64,000 nt of DNA from Geminicoccus harenae (GTDB lineage Bacteria > Pseudomonadota > Alphaproteobacteria > Geminicoccales > Geminicoccaceae): positions 62,001-126,000 of the forward strand of contig NZ_JABGCL010000003.1 of the NCBI RefSeq assembly GCF_019800005.1, in the 5' to 3' direction. Below the pieces are notes generated by a model. The model saw only the letters and a program-made list of their open reading frames with translations. It was not told the origin of the DNA and made no database searches. This document shows, one piece after another, positions 45,497 to 53,593 of the stretch. The translations under genes and the position numbers were made by a program. The first letter of the stretch is position 1, and each line of letters begins with the position of its first letter.

Positions 45497-46267
45497 CTAG
45501 GAAGCCCGGAGCCCCTCAAGCCCCACGCCAAGAACAACTTGCGCAGGAACGTCGATCCAGACCGAGGCCTCGGCCGGTGGCGATTTCCTCAACCAATTCC
45601 CGACCAGCTCATATCCGAGCGTGTAGCCCAGCCATCGGGGCCGCTTCCCGCTCGCTCCAAAGAACCAGGCCGCATGATCATAGTTCGTTGACGAGAGTTC
45701 CGCCTCGTCCGGCAGATTCTTGCGCAGCGTCTCGACGTCCACTGCACATTCCCATGGCTCCGGGGAGTTCCCGAACAGCTCCCTGACGAACCGACCGGCC
45801 AACCCCTCGCTGACCAGAGCTTCACCTAGGGTGCGGCCGTATCCTGGGCCGGCAATACGGACGCAGTGATGCACCTCGTGCGCCACCTGACGGGCAAGAG
45901 TGCCGTCGGTGAGGCAGCGAGAGAGGTTCGGATTCTCCGGATCGATGGACAAGGAGAAAAGCGACTTCCGGTGGGCGAAGCCGACCATGCCGATTTCAGG
46001 GATAACTCTGCCCGGTTGTGGTTGTACCAGGATGTCGAGACGTGGCGGCGGGATTATCCTTGATACGGTGTCCCGCGCCGTCTCGACGCCGGAAATGATC
46101 AGGTCCTTCCAGCTCTGCAGGTTGCCCTCAGCCTCCAGCCAGTGAAGTTCCCACTCTTGCATGGCCCACCGACAGACATCTTGGAGTTGCTCCGTCACCA
46201 GGATGGGCAGGTGACGGTCCGAGTGCAACGGGCTGGCTGGGCTCGCGGTGCTGGCGCTCCTCGTCAC
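45497..46267 (-). CDS. DUF2268-like putative zinc metalloprotease
   Basis: A 256-residue protein with a gluzincin-type motif: HEVHH at 130-134 in LARQVAHEVHHCVR, and a downstream glutamate in EALVSEGLAGRFV (Glu154) as third ligand. The spacing and the GLAGRF words resemble DUF2268 predicted zinc-dependent proteases. No signal peptide is present, so it should be cytosolic. The start is uncertain: GTG at 46267 is the first in frame, and the ATG at 46162 would shorten it by 35 residues. It lies next to a VapBC module on the same strand. Codon use is a little less GC-biased than the neighbours. Confidence 0.65.
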   Translation of the reverse strand: MTRSASTASPASPLHSDRHLPILVTEQLQDVCRWAMQEWELHWLEAEGNLQSWKDLIISGVETARDTVSRIIPPPRLDILVQPQPGRVIPEIGMVGFAHRKSLFSLSIDPENPNLSRCLTDGTLARQVAHEVHHCVRIAGPGYGRTLGEALVSEGLAGRFVRELFGNSPEPWECAVDVETLRKNLPDEAELSSTNYDHAAWFFGASGKRPRWLGYTLGYELVGNWLRKSPPAEASVWIDVPAQVVLGVGLEGLRAS

Positions 46268-46318
46268 AGGGTATGGTCGATCACTTCTTTTTCGTGCGGC
46301 CGACTGGCAGCCCGATGG

Positions 46319-46714
46319 TCATGCTGCTCGCAGCCAGTTCTCTACCCGCAGGCCCGGCACGCGCGAGAACTCGCCGACCTTGTCCGTCACCAGCGGCAGG
46401 TCGAGTGCCAGTGCGTGCGCGGCGATCAGCAGGTCGTTGTGGCCAATCGGGCGTCCACGGGCCTCGAGGCTCGTGCGGATGGCCCCGTAGGCGGAGTCGG
46501 CAGGCAGCCGGAGTGGCAGCACCGTGATCCTCCTGAGCAGGCCATCGACGAGGGCGTTCAGGCGAGGTGATCCGCGCTTGGCACTGCCGTAGCGACGCTC
46601 GGCCGCGACGATGATGCTCACGGCGACGCTGTTCTCTCCCTCGGCGGCGATGCGTCTGGTCACCTCGCCGGCAGGATGGCGGATCAGGTCGGATGCGATG
46701 TTCGTGTCCAGCAT
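46319..46714 (-). CDS. vapC: VapC-type PIN-domain toxin
   Basis: A 131-residue PIN-domain ribonuclease with the four acidic catalytic residues at Asp3 (MLDTN), Glu39 (VAAERRYG), Asp94 (GHNDLLIAAHA) and Asp111 (LVTDKVGEF). Proteins of this family cut tRNA or rRNA unless neutralised by VapB. It is 11 bases downstream of the antitoxin gene, in the standard order vapB-vapC. Confidence 0.93.
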   Translation of the reverse strand: MLDTNIASDLIRHPAGEVTRRIAAEGENSVAVSIIVAAERRYGSAKRGSPRLNALVDGLLRRITVLPLRLPADSAYGAIRTSLEARGRPIGHNDLLIAAHALALDLPLVTDKVGEFSRVPGLRVENWLRAA

Positions 46715-46725
46715 GAACCGGATGG

Positions 46726-46977
46726 TCAGAACACGTCCTCCGGCTCGACCGGCGGGTCATCGATCTCCGGGAACTGCTCCTCCCAGGGCTCGATCGTGGC
46801 CAGCCAATCCAGAAGGCCGACATGTTCGGCTGGCTCGATGACCAGCCGATCGCCCTCGCGGCGCATGATGGCCTCGTTCCCCGGCAGCTCGAACTCCACC
46901 GGAATGCGGACGGCCTGGTTGCGGCCGTTGCGGAAGAGCCGGACACGTCTTCCTGGCAGTTCGCCCGCGAACGTCAT
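46726..46977 (-). CDS. vapB: VapB-type antitoxin (AbrB-like)
   Basis: An 83-residue antitoxin with a SpoVT/AbrB-like DNA-binding N-terminus (RVRLFRNGRNQAVRIPVEFELPG, then a beta strand IMRREGDRLVIEP). A C-terminal acidic/aromatic toxin-binding tail (LLDWLATIEPWEEQFPEIDD) follows. The ATG at 46977 is directly behind TGGAGGCGAC; an in-frame ATG at 46998 lacks such a site. VapB with VapC normally represses the shared promoter upstream. Confidence 0.9.
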   Translation of the reverse strand: MTFAGELPGRRVRLFRNGRNQAVRIPVEFELPGNEAIMRREGDRLVIEPAEHVGLLDWLATIEPWEEQFPEIDDPPVEPEDVF

Positions 46978-47109
46978 GTCGCCTCCAGCATATGCCATCA
47001 GGCCGATGTATGCGTGGTTCGCCGTGCCGATGCAACGAGGCGGCTGCCCGCGACTTGCTCCTGGCCGCAGGATCGGGGTTCCTATCGAGTTGAGGGAAGC
47101 TCCGTCCGG

Positions 47110-48297
47110 CTACTTCACGAACAGCCGGCGCTCGAAGCTGCAGAAGGTCTCCACGCCGGTCTCGGTGATCCGGATCGGCTCGGAGATCGCGATGCCCCAG
47201 TCGTCCAGCCAGATGCCGGGCATGAAGTGGATGGTCATGTTCGGCTGGAGGATCGTGTCGTCGGTGGCGCGCAGCGAGATGGTGCGCTCGCCCCAGTCCG
47301 GCGGGTAGTTCAGCCCGATCGAGTAGCCGCAGCGGGAATCCTTCACCAGGCCATGGCGGGCGATGGTGCGGGTCCAGGCGGCATGGACCTCGCGGGAGCC
47401 GGCACCCGGCCTCGCCACCTCGAGCGCCGCCTCGATGCCCTCGACCACCACCTTGGCGGCATCCGCCATCTTCTGCGGCGGCTGGCCCAGATAGACGGTG
47501 CGGGTCAGCGGCACGTGGTAGCGGTGGCGTACGCCGGCCACCTCGATCGTGGTGCCGGTCTGCGCCTGGAACGGCGCATCCGACCAGGTGAGGTGCGGGC
47601 AGGACGTGCCGATCCCGGTCGGCATCAGGGGCACGATCGCCGGATAGTCGCCGCCATACTCGTCCAGGCCGCGCGTGCCGGCCGCCTGGATCTCGGCGGC
47701 CACGTCGCACTGGCGCACACCCACCGCCATCTTCTCGATCGCGGTCGCCATGATCTTCTCGGTGATCCGCGCCGCCTCCTGCATCAGCCGGATCTCGGCC
47801 TCGGACTTGGTGGCGCGCACCCAGTTCACCAGGCAGTCGGCATCGACGATCTCGGCGTCGGGCAGCTCCCGGACGAGCACCGCCTGGGACCTGGCGGTGA
47901 AGTAGTAGCTGTCCCCCTCCACCCCGACCCGGCCTCGGGCGAGGCCACGGTCGCGCAGGTTGCGCGCCAGTTCCTGCATGGGGTGGCTGGTGGTCGACTG
48001 CACGAACTCGTCGGCATAGTAGAGGATGTTCTCGCCCGGCAGGATCGTGGTGATCCGCGCCCCGTTGGCGTCCTGGCCGCGGCCGAACCACAAGGGATGC
48101 TCCAGGTCCTGCAGGACGATCACCGCCTGGTGGACGTAGAACGACCAGCCATTATAGCCGGTGAGATAGTTCATGTTGGCCGGATCGCTGCAGATCAGCG
48201 CATCCAGGCCGGCCTCTTCCATCCTCTTCTTGGTCCTGGCTACGCGGTCCGCGAACTCCGCTTCGCTGAACGGGGTATTGTTCTTGCCGAATTCCAT
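47110..48297 (-). CDS. doeA: M24-family ectoine hydrolase-like protein (DoeA/EutD)
   Basis: A 395-residue creatinase/aminopeptidase-fold protein. The words NYLTGYNGWSFYVHQ, FGRGQDANGAR, GGDYPAIVPLMPTG, CPHLTW, YPPDWGERTISLR, NMTIHFMPGIWLDDWG and the C-terminal RRLFVK match the ectoine hydrolase DoeA family, which opens the ectoine ring to N-acetyl-diaminobutyrate. As in that family, the first metal-ligand position of aminopeptidases is replaced (EVAGVRHRYHVPLTR). DoeB (deacetylase) and the transaminase/dehydrogenase genes normally beside it are absent. It is 8 bases downstream of a second M24 gene and divergent from an EhuBCDA-type transporter, which supports uptake and hydrolysis of ectoine or a related cyclic amidine. 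Confidence 0.75.
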   Translation of the reverse strand: MEFGKNNTPFSEAEFADRVARTKKRMEEAGLDALICSDPANMNYLTGYNGWSFYVHQAVIVLQDLEHPLWFGRGQDANGARITTILPGENILYYADEFVQSTTSHPMQELARNLRDRGLARGRVGVEGDSYYFTARSQAVLVRELPDAEIVDADCLVNWVRATKSEAEIRLMQEAARITEKIMATAIEKMAVGVRQCDVAAEIQAAGTRGLDEYGGDYPAIVPLMPTGIGTSCPHLTWSDAPFQAQTGTTIEVAGVRHRYHVPLTRTVYLGQPPQKMADAAKVVVEGIEAALEVARPGAGSREVHAAWTRTIARHGLVKDSRCGYSIGLNYPPDWGERTISLRATDDTILQPNMTIHFMPGIWLDDWGIAISEPIRITETGVETFCSFERRLFVK

Positions 48298-48305
48298 GGT
48301 TCGCC

Positions 48306-49502
48306 CTAGCGGATCGTCACGTCGGTGGGGGTTTGGGTGAGCACTTGTGCACCCTGGTCGCCCAGGAGCACGGTGTTGGAGATGAAATAGTCGCCCTGGC
48401 CGGTGCCCATCAGCCAGGACAGGACGTGGAAGCTCATGCCGGTCCGGATCATCAGATCACTGTCCGGGCGCAGGCCCCAGACCTGGTTACCGCCGGTCCA
48501 GCTGGGCGGCACGCCGATCCCGACCAGGTAGCCGCAATGGTGGCGCCGGTAGTGGGCGAGCCCGGCCCGGTCCACCACGCCCTGCCAGGCGGCATAGACG
48601 TCGCGGGCGAGGATGCCGTCCTTCAGGCTGGCCACCACCGCGGCGAACGCGTCCTGGGCAACCGACGCCATGGCGTGCGCCTCTGGCGGCGCGTGGCCGA
48701 CATGGATCAGCCGCCCGAGCGGCGCATGGTAGCGCGCGACGCAGCCGGACAGCTCCAGGAACAGAGCATCGCCGACCTCGAGGCGGGCCCGGCTCCATGT
48801 GGTATGCTCCTCGCCCAGCCGGCTGGTGGCACGGATGAACGGCCCGAAGCCCGGGTAGGTGCCGCGTTCGGCCATGGTGGCAAGGCAGGCCGCGGCGATC
48901 TCGGCTTCGCTGGCGCCGCTCCGGGTCGCCTGGATCGCCGCCATGGCCGCGGCATCGCTGACGGCGGCGGCCTGGCGCAGGCAGGCCTGCTCGGCCGGGC
49001 TCTTGACCATCCGGATCGCGTCCACGACGCCGCTGGCATCCACCCAGGCTTCTGCGGCGCACGCCGCCTGGAGTGCCAGGCCCAGCGCCATCGGCAGGCC
49101 GCTGCTCCGGGGCTCGAACCCCACCCGGCGCAGCCGCCTGCCCGCCAGCTCCCGGCAGGCGGCATCGGCGACCGTCTCGTGGTCGGGATGGCCGGCGAAG
49201 CGGGCATGGCGGACCTGGGCCGCCACCGTGACCCGCTCCATCGCCCGGGTGATCAGCACCAGCTCGCCATTCATCGGCAGGACCAGGAGGTGCGGCGCGA
49301 AATAGCCCCAGTGGTCGAGCCCGGTCAGGTAGCAGATGTTTTCCGGTGCGGAGACGAGGAGCAGGTCCAGCTCCTGCCGGGCCATGGCCGAGCGGACCTT
49401 GGTCACCCGTGCCGCGTACTCCCCCGCAGAAAAGGGCAGGTCCGCCGGCGGGGCAGCGTCGTCCTTGGCGGAATGGCTCGACCAGTGCTGCACGGCAATC
49501 AT
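48306..49502 (-). CDS. M24-family creatinase-like protein, paralogue of DoeA
   Basis: A 398-residue M24-fold protein about as long as its neighbour. It shares the opening NICYLTGLDHWGYF, the replaced ligand region LELSGCVARYHAPLGRLIHVG, CGYLVGIGVPPSW and SFHVLSWLMGTGQGDYFISNTVLL, so it belongs to the same non-aminopeptidase branch as DoeA. Its substrate could be a hydroxylated or differently substituted form of the substrate of the neighbour. That is inference. Start choice: the ATG at 49502 is used, while GTG at 49517 is five codons upstream; neither has a strong ribosome site. It is the first gene of the minus-strand operon. Confidence 0.7.
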   Translation of the reverse strand: MIAVQHWSSHSAKDDAAPPADLPFSAGEYAARVTKVRSAMARQELDLLLVSAPENICYLTGLDHWGYFAPHLLVLPMNGELVLITRAMERVTVAAQVRHARFAGHPDHETVADAACRELAGRRLRRVGFEPRSSGLPMALGLALQAACAAEAWVDASGVVDAIRMVKSPAEQACLRQAAAVSDAAAMAAIQATRSGASEAEIAAACLATMAERGTYPGFGPFIRATSRLGEEHTTWSRARLEVGDALFLELSGCVARYHAPLGRLIHVGHAPPEAHAMASVAQDAFAAVVASLKDGILARDVYAAWQGVVDRAGLAHYRRHHCGYLVGIGVPPSWTGGNQVWGLRPDSDLMIRTGMSFHVLSWLMGTGQGDYFISNTVLLGDQGAQVLTQTPTDVTIR

Positions 49503-49660
49503 CCCGGCCCGACGCACGTATACATGCTCGGCTCAGTCTGCGCCGGGCAATCGGTGCTCATCAAGATGGATTCGTGACTTCTCCCTACAGATGTACACAA
49601 CTCTTGAAACCCATGGTGCGATGGGGCAGGCTTTGACGATATTGGAGTTCGCCATCCACC

Positions 49661-49697
49661 GAACCTGCACGCGGGCATCCGGCCGGCGTGCAGGTTC
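49661..49697. promoter_or_regulatory. perfect inverted repeat upstream of the Ehu-type operon
   Basis: The 12-base arms GAACCTGCACGC (49661-49672) and GCGTGCAGGTTC (49686-49697) are exact reverse complements with a 13-base spacer. It lies 44 bases before the binding-protein start and about 160 bases before the opposing M24 start. It may be a regulator site shared by both operons, or an RNA hairpin in the leader. The gap between the divergent operons is only about 240 bases. Confidence 0.5.
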
Positions 49698-49740
49698 ATC
49701 GGCGTGCGACGCCCATCGACCTGCAACGGAAGGACGATCC

Positions 49741-50598
49741 ATGCTCGCGTCTATGCTTTCCCGCCGCGCCCTCGCCAGCCTCCTGGCCGCCGCCGCCCTG
49801 GTCTCGGCCGGCGCCGCCCATGCCCAGTCGACGCTCGAGGCCGCCAGGGAGGCCGGCTTCATCCGGGTGGGCTTCGCCAACGAGGCGCCGTTCGGCTTCG
49901 CCACCCCGGATGGCAAGCTCACCGGCGAATCGCCGGAGGTCGTGCGCGCGGTCATGAAGAAGCTGGGCGTGGCCGAGATCGACGGCGTGCTCACCGAGTT
50001 CGGCTCGCTGATCCCGGGCCTGCAGGCCGGGCGGTTCGACATCGTGGCGGCCGGCATGTTCGTGAACCCGGCCCGCTGCGGCCAGGTCCTGTTCTCCGAG
50101 CCCACCTACGGCATCGGCCAGGCCCTGCTGGTCCAGGAAGGCAACCCCAAGGGGATCAACGATTATTCCAGCATCGCCGACAACTCCGACCTGAAGCTCG
50201 CGGTGATGGCCGGTGCCGTCGAGGCCGGCTACGCCGCCGATGCCGGAATCGGCCAGTCCCAGCTGGTACTCCTGCCCGACCAGTCCAGCCTGGTCGCCGC
50301 GGTCAAGGCCGGCCGCGCCGATGCGGCGGCACTCACCGCTTTGTCGATTGGGGAGATGGCCGCCAAGAACGAGGGTGTGGAGTCGACCAAGCCGTTCGGC
50401 GAGGTGGCCGGCAAGTCCGTCACCGGCCATGGCGCGGTGGCGTTCCGCAAGGACGACACCGAGCTGCAGCAGGCCTTCAACGCTGAATTGAAGAACTTCC
50501 TGGGCTCGGAGGAGCATCTGGCCCTGGTCGAGCCGTTCGGCTTCGGCAAGGACTTCCTGCCGACCATGACCACCGCCGAACTCTGCGCCGAGGAGTGA
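49741..50598 (+). CDS. ehuB: ectoine/hydroxyectoine-type ABC transporter binding protein (EhuB-like)
   Basis: A 285-residue family-3 periplasmic binding protein. A signal peptide (ALASLLAAAALVSAGAAHA) precedes a mature part whose words RVGFANEAPFGFATPDGKLTGESPEVVRAVMKKLG, DGVLTEFGSLIPGLQAGRFDIVAAGM and HLALVEPFGFGKDFLP (each shortened here to its core) match EhuB proteins. These bind ectoine and 5-hydroxyectoine. The ATG at 49741 has GGAAGGA ahead. It leads a five- or six-gene operon and is divergent from two DoeA-like genes, which fits ectoine-like substrates. Binding of a different cyclic amidine or amide cannot be excluded. Confidence 0.75.
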   Translation: MLASMLSRRALASLLAAAALVSAGAAHAQSTLEAAREAGFIRVGFANEAPFGFATPDGKLTGESPEVVRAVMKKLGVAEIDGVLTEFGSLIPGLQAGRFDIVAAGMFVNPARCGQVLFSEPTYGIGQALLVQEGNPKGINDYSSIADNSDLKLAVMAGAVEAGYAADAGIGQSQLVLLPDQSSLVAAVKAGRADAAALTALSIGEMAAKNEGVESTKPFGEVAGKSVTGHGAVAFRKDDTELQQAFNAELKNFLGSEEHLALVEPFGFGKDFLPTMTTAELCAEE

Positions 50599-50644
50599 TC
50601 TTGCGGTCGTCCGATCTCCCCCTTCCACCCCGCGAGGGCCGGAC

Positions 50645-51373
50645 ATGGTGATGCGCAAGCTCGTGGTGGTGGCGGTCGTGAGCTTCTCGGCCGGCCTGGC
50701 CGTGGCGTCCTTCGCGGGGTTCCGGGAGTTCATCCCGGGCCTCCTCGAAGGAGCCCTGGTGACGATCCAGATCACCCTGGCAGGGGCGGTGGTCGCGGTG
50801 ATCTGCGCCACGGTGGCGGGTCTCGCCAAGATGTACGCACCCTGGCCGCTGCGCTGGCTGGCGGTCGTCTATATCGAGCTGTTCCGCGGGACTTCCGCCC
50901 TGGTCCAGCTGTTCTGGCTGTTCTTCGTGCTGCCGCTGTTCGGCGTCACCCTGGCGCCGATGACCGTGGCGATCGCAGCGCTCGGCCTGAACATCGGCGC
51001 CTATGGCGCGGAGGTGGTGCGCGGTGCCGTGGCCGCCGTGCCGCGGGGCCAGTGGGAAGCCACCACGGCGCTGAACATGAGCCGGACCCAGGCGCTGCGC
51101 CGGATCATCCTGCCCCAGGCCTTCGTCGCGATGATCCCGCCCTGGGGCAATCTCTTCATCGAGCTCTTGAAGTCGACCGCACTGGTCTCGCTGATCACCA
51201 TCTCGGACCTGGCCTTCCGCGCCCAGCAGATGAACCAGACCACGTTCCGCACGCTGGAAATCTTCACCATCGTGCTGGTGATCTACCTGGCCATCGCCTC
51301 GATCATCACCGTCGGCATGAGGGCGCTGGAGCAGAAGGCGGTCGGCGCCATGGTCCGCGGCCGCGGCCACTAG
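50645..51373 (+). CDS. ehuC: polar amino acid/ectoine ABC permease (EhuC-like)
   Basis: A 242-residue HisMQ-type inner-membrane permease with about five hydrophobic helices. It has the conserved N-terminal part of the family (GLLEGALVTIQITLAGAVVAVI), the ELFRGTSALVQLFWLFFVLP segment and the EAA loop VPRGQWEATTALNMSRTQALRRIILPQAF. The GTSALVQLFW wording is typical of EhuC. It pairs with the next gene as the two different membrane subunits of the transporter. Confidence 0.75.
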   Translation: MVMRKLVVVAVVSFSAGLAVASFAGFREFIPGLLEGALVTIQITLAGAVVAVICATVAGLAKMYAPWPLRWLAVVYIELFRGTSALVQLFWLFFVLPLFGVTLAPMTVAIAALGLNIGAYGAEVVRGAVAAVPRGQWEATTALNMSRTQALRRIILPQAFVAMIPPWGNLFIELLKSTALVSLITISDLAFRAQQMNQTTFRTLEIFTIVLVIYLAIASIITVGMRALEQKAVGAMVRGRGH

Positions 51374-51389
51374 GGGAGGGCCAAGAACC

Positions 51390-52052
51390 ATGCTCTGGGA
51401 CTGGAGCTATGCCTTCGAGATCCTGCCGATCCTGGCGCAGGCCTCGCTGGTGACCATCCAGGCGACCCTTTTGGGCTTCGTGCTGGCCCTGGTCCTGGGC
51501 CTCGTCTTCGCGCTCCTGCGGATGGCGAAGTCCCCCTGGATCGCGTTGCCGGTCGCCACCTTGGTCGAATTCATCCGCTCCACGCCGCTCCTGATCCAGA
51601 TCTTCTTCCTCTACTTCGTCTTCCCCGAGTTCGGCGTGTCGCTCGACGCGTTCACCGCCGGTGTCATCGCGCTCGGCCTGCATTACGGCACCTACTGTGC
51701 CGAGGTGTACCGGGCCGGGCTGGACAACGTGCCGCGCGGCCAGTGGGAGGCATCCACGGCGCTGAATCTCAGCCCCTTCCACACCTTCCGTGACATCATC
51801 ATCCCGCAGGCGATCCCGCCGGTGGTGCCGGCGCTCGGCAATTATTTCGTGGCCCTGTTCAAGGAAACGCCGCTGCTTTCGGCGATCGCGGTGCTGGAGC
51901 TGATGCAGCAGGCCAAGATCCTGGGCTCGACCACCTTCCGCTATATCGAGCCGATCACGCTGGTCGGCCTGTTCTTCCTCCTGTTCAGCCTCGTGGCCTC
52001 TGCCCTGATCCGCATGGTGGAGCGCCGCCTCAACCGCATCGGAGCACGCTGA
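51390..52052 (+). CDS. ehuD: polar amino acid/ectoine ABC permease (EhuD-like)
   Basis: A 220-residue HisMQ-type permease with EFIRSTPLLIQIFFLYFVFP, the EAA loop VPRGQWEASTALNLSPFHTFRDIIIPQAIPPVVP and PALGNYFVALFKETPLLSAIAVLEL. This is the usual form of EhuD. It starts 16 bases after the ehuC-like stop. Its TGA overlaps the next ATG by one base. Confidence 0.75.
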   Translation: MLWDWSYAFEILPILAQASLVTIQATLLGFVLALVLGLVFALLRMAKSPWIALPVATLVEFIRSTPLLIQIFFLYFVFPEFGVSLDAFTAGVIALGLHYGTYCAEVYRAGLDNVPRGQWEASTALNLSPFHTFRDIIIPQAIPPVVPALGNYFVALFKETPLLSAIAVLELMQQAKILGSTTFRYIEPITLVGLFFLLFSLVASALIRMVERRLNRIGAR

Positions 52053-52831
52053 TGACCGTCCAGCCGATGGTGAAGTTCGACGGTGTGACCAAGCGCTACG
52101 GCGCGCTCACCGTGCTGGACAGCCTGGACCTGGAGATCATGCCCGGCGAGAAGGTCGCGGTCATCGGCCCGTCGGGCTCCGGCAAGACCACCGTGCTGCG
52201 CATGCTGATGACGCTGGAAAAGATCAATGACGGGGTGATCTGGGTCGACGGCGAGCCGCTCACCCACATGCACAAGGACGGACGGCTGGTGCTGGCCGAC
52301 GCCGCCCATCTGCGCCGGATGCGCGGCAAGATCGGCATGGTCTTCCAGCACTTCAACCTGTTCCCGCACATGAGCGCGCTCAAGAACTGCATGGAAGCAC
52401 CGGTCACCGTGCTCAAGCTCTCCAAGGAGGAGGCGCGGGCGCGCGCCGTCGAGCTGCTGGAGATGGTGGGGCTGGCCGACAAGCTCGACCATTACCCTGC
52501 CCAGCTCTCCGGCGGTCAGCAGCAGCGGGTCGCGATCGCGCGTGCGCTTGCCATGCGGCCCAAGGTCATGCTGTTCGATGAAGTGACCTCGGCACTCGAC
52601 CCGGAGCTGGTCGGCGAGGTCCTGAACGTCATCCGGCGCTTGGGCTCGGAACTCGATCTCACCATGCTGATGGTCACCCACCAGATGGGCTTCGCCCGCG
52701 AGTTCGCCGACCGGGTCTGCTTCTTCTATGGCGGCAAGATCGCCGAGCAGGGCCCGCCCGAGCAGATCTTCGGCCAGGCCCAGAACGAGCGGACCCGGCA
52801 GTTCCTGAGCGCCTGCCTGGAAGCGATATGA
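52052..52831 (+). CDS. ehuA: polar amino acid/ectoine ABC ATPase (EhuA-like)
   Basis: A 259-residue ATPase of the polar-amino-acid uptake group. It has Walker A GPSGSGKTT (39-47), Q-loop MVFQHFNLFPHM, signature LSGGQQQRVAIARALAM, Walker B VMLFDEVTSALDPELVGEVL and the switch VTHQMGFAREFADRV. A short insertion after the first strands (WVDGEPLTHMHKDGRLVLADAAHLRRMRGK) is seen in EhuA proteins. It is coupled to the permease gene before it (TGATG) and to the regulator gene after it (ATGA). Confidence 0.78.
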   Translation: MTVQPMVKFDGVTKRYGALTVLDSLDLEIMPGEKVAVIGPSGSGKTTVLRMLMTLEKINDGVIWVDGEPLTHMHKDGRLVLADAAHLRRMRGKIGMVFQHFNLFPHMSALKNCMEAPVTVLKLSKEEARARAVELLEMVGLADKLDHYPAQLSGGQQQRVAIARALAMRPKVMLFDEVTSALDPELVGEVLNVIRRLGSELDLTMLMVTHQMGFAREFADRVCFFYGGKIAEQGPPEQIFGQAQNERTRQFLSACLEAI

Positions 52832-53523
52832 CCCCCTCTGCGACCGGGGCCGATCCTCCCGCCACGGCCCGCGAGCGCTCGGACCGGATCTACGGCATCC
52901 TGCGCGACCGGATCTGCATGCTGGCCTATCCGCCGGGGATGCGCCTGTCGGAGGAGGAGCTGGCGGAGGAGTTCAACGTCAGCCGCACCCCGGTCCGCCG
53001 GGTCCTGACCCGGCTGGAGAACGAGGGCCTGGTCAGCATCGTTCATGGCGTCGGCACGCTGGTCACCGATGTCGAGCTGGACGAGCTGGCCCAGGTCTAT
53101 CACCTGCGCCTGGAACTCGCGGCACTGATGGGTCGCCTGTCGCCGGTCCAGCCGGACGCGGCGGCAGTGGAACGGATCGAGGCCCTGATCGAGCGCTGCG
53201 ACGAGCAGTCCGCGGGCGGGCTCGACCACATGGCGTTCGCCCGCCTCAACATGGCCTTCTTCGCCGAGATCATCGCCATGATCGGCAACCAGCCGCTGCG
53301 CGAGATCAGCGAGCGCCTCTACTACCAGACGTCCCGCATCGTCCTGAAGCTCCTGCCGACCATGAACCTGCAGGAGGAGTTCTCCGCGTTCCGCCAGGAG
53401 ATGGTCGAGATCCTGGCGGCGGTGCGGCTGGGCGACATCGTGTCGGTGGGCCATCTGCGCCGCGTCCATATCTCGATGAGCTTCCAGCGCATGCTCCGCC
53501 GGGCAGGCGCCGCCCACCGCTGA
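52828..53523 (+). CDS. GntR-family (FCD) regulator of the catabolic locus
   Basis: A 231-residue regulator with an N-terminal winged helix (SEEELAEEFNVSRTPVRRVLTRLENEGLV, about 30-60). An FCD-type all-helical effector domain follows, including AFARLNMAFFAEIIAMIGNQPLREISERLY. The ATG at 52828 overlaps the ATPase stop by four bases, so it is co-transcribed with the transporter it probably controls. Ectoine catabolism clusters more often carry a MocR-type EnuR regulator, so a GntR-FCD protein here is a difference. The effector is unknown. Confidence 0.87.
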   Translation: MTPSATGADPPATARERSDRIYGILRDRICMLAYPPGMRLSEEELAEEFNVSRTPVRRVLTRLENEGLVSIVHGVGTLVTDVELDELAQVYHLRLELAALMGRLSPVQPDAAAVERIEALIERCDEQSAGGLDHMAFARLNMAFFAEIIAMIGNQPLREISERLYYQTSRIVLKLLPTMNLQEEFSAFRQEMVEILAAVRLGDIVSVGHLRRVHISMSFQRMLRRAGAAHR

Positions 53524-53593
53524 GCGGGCGTGGACAGAACGGGCGCGGCGTCCGATCATCCCGGCACCACGACATCCTGGGGGAGAAGGTCCG

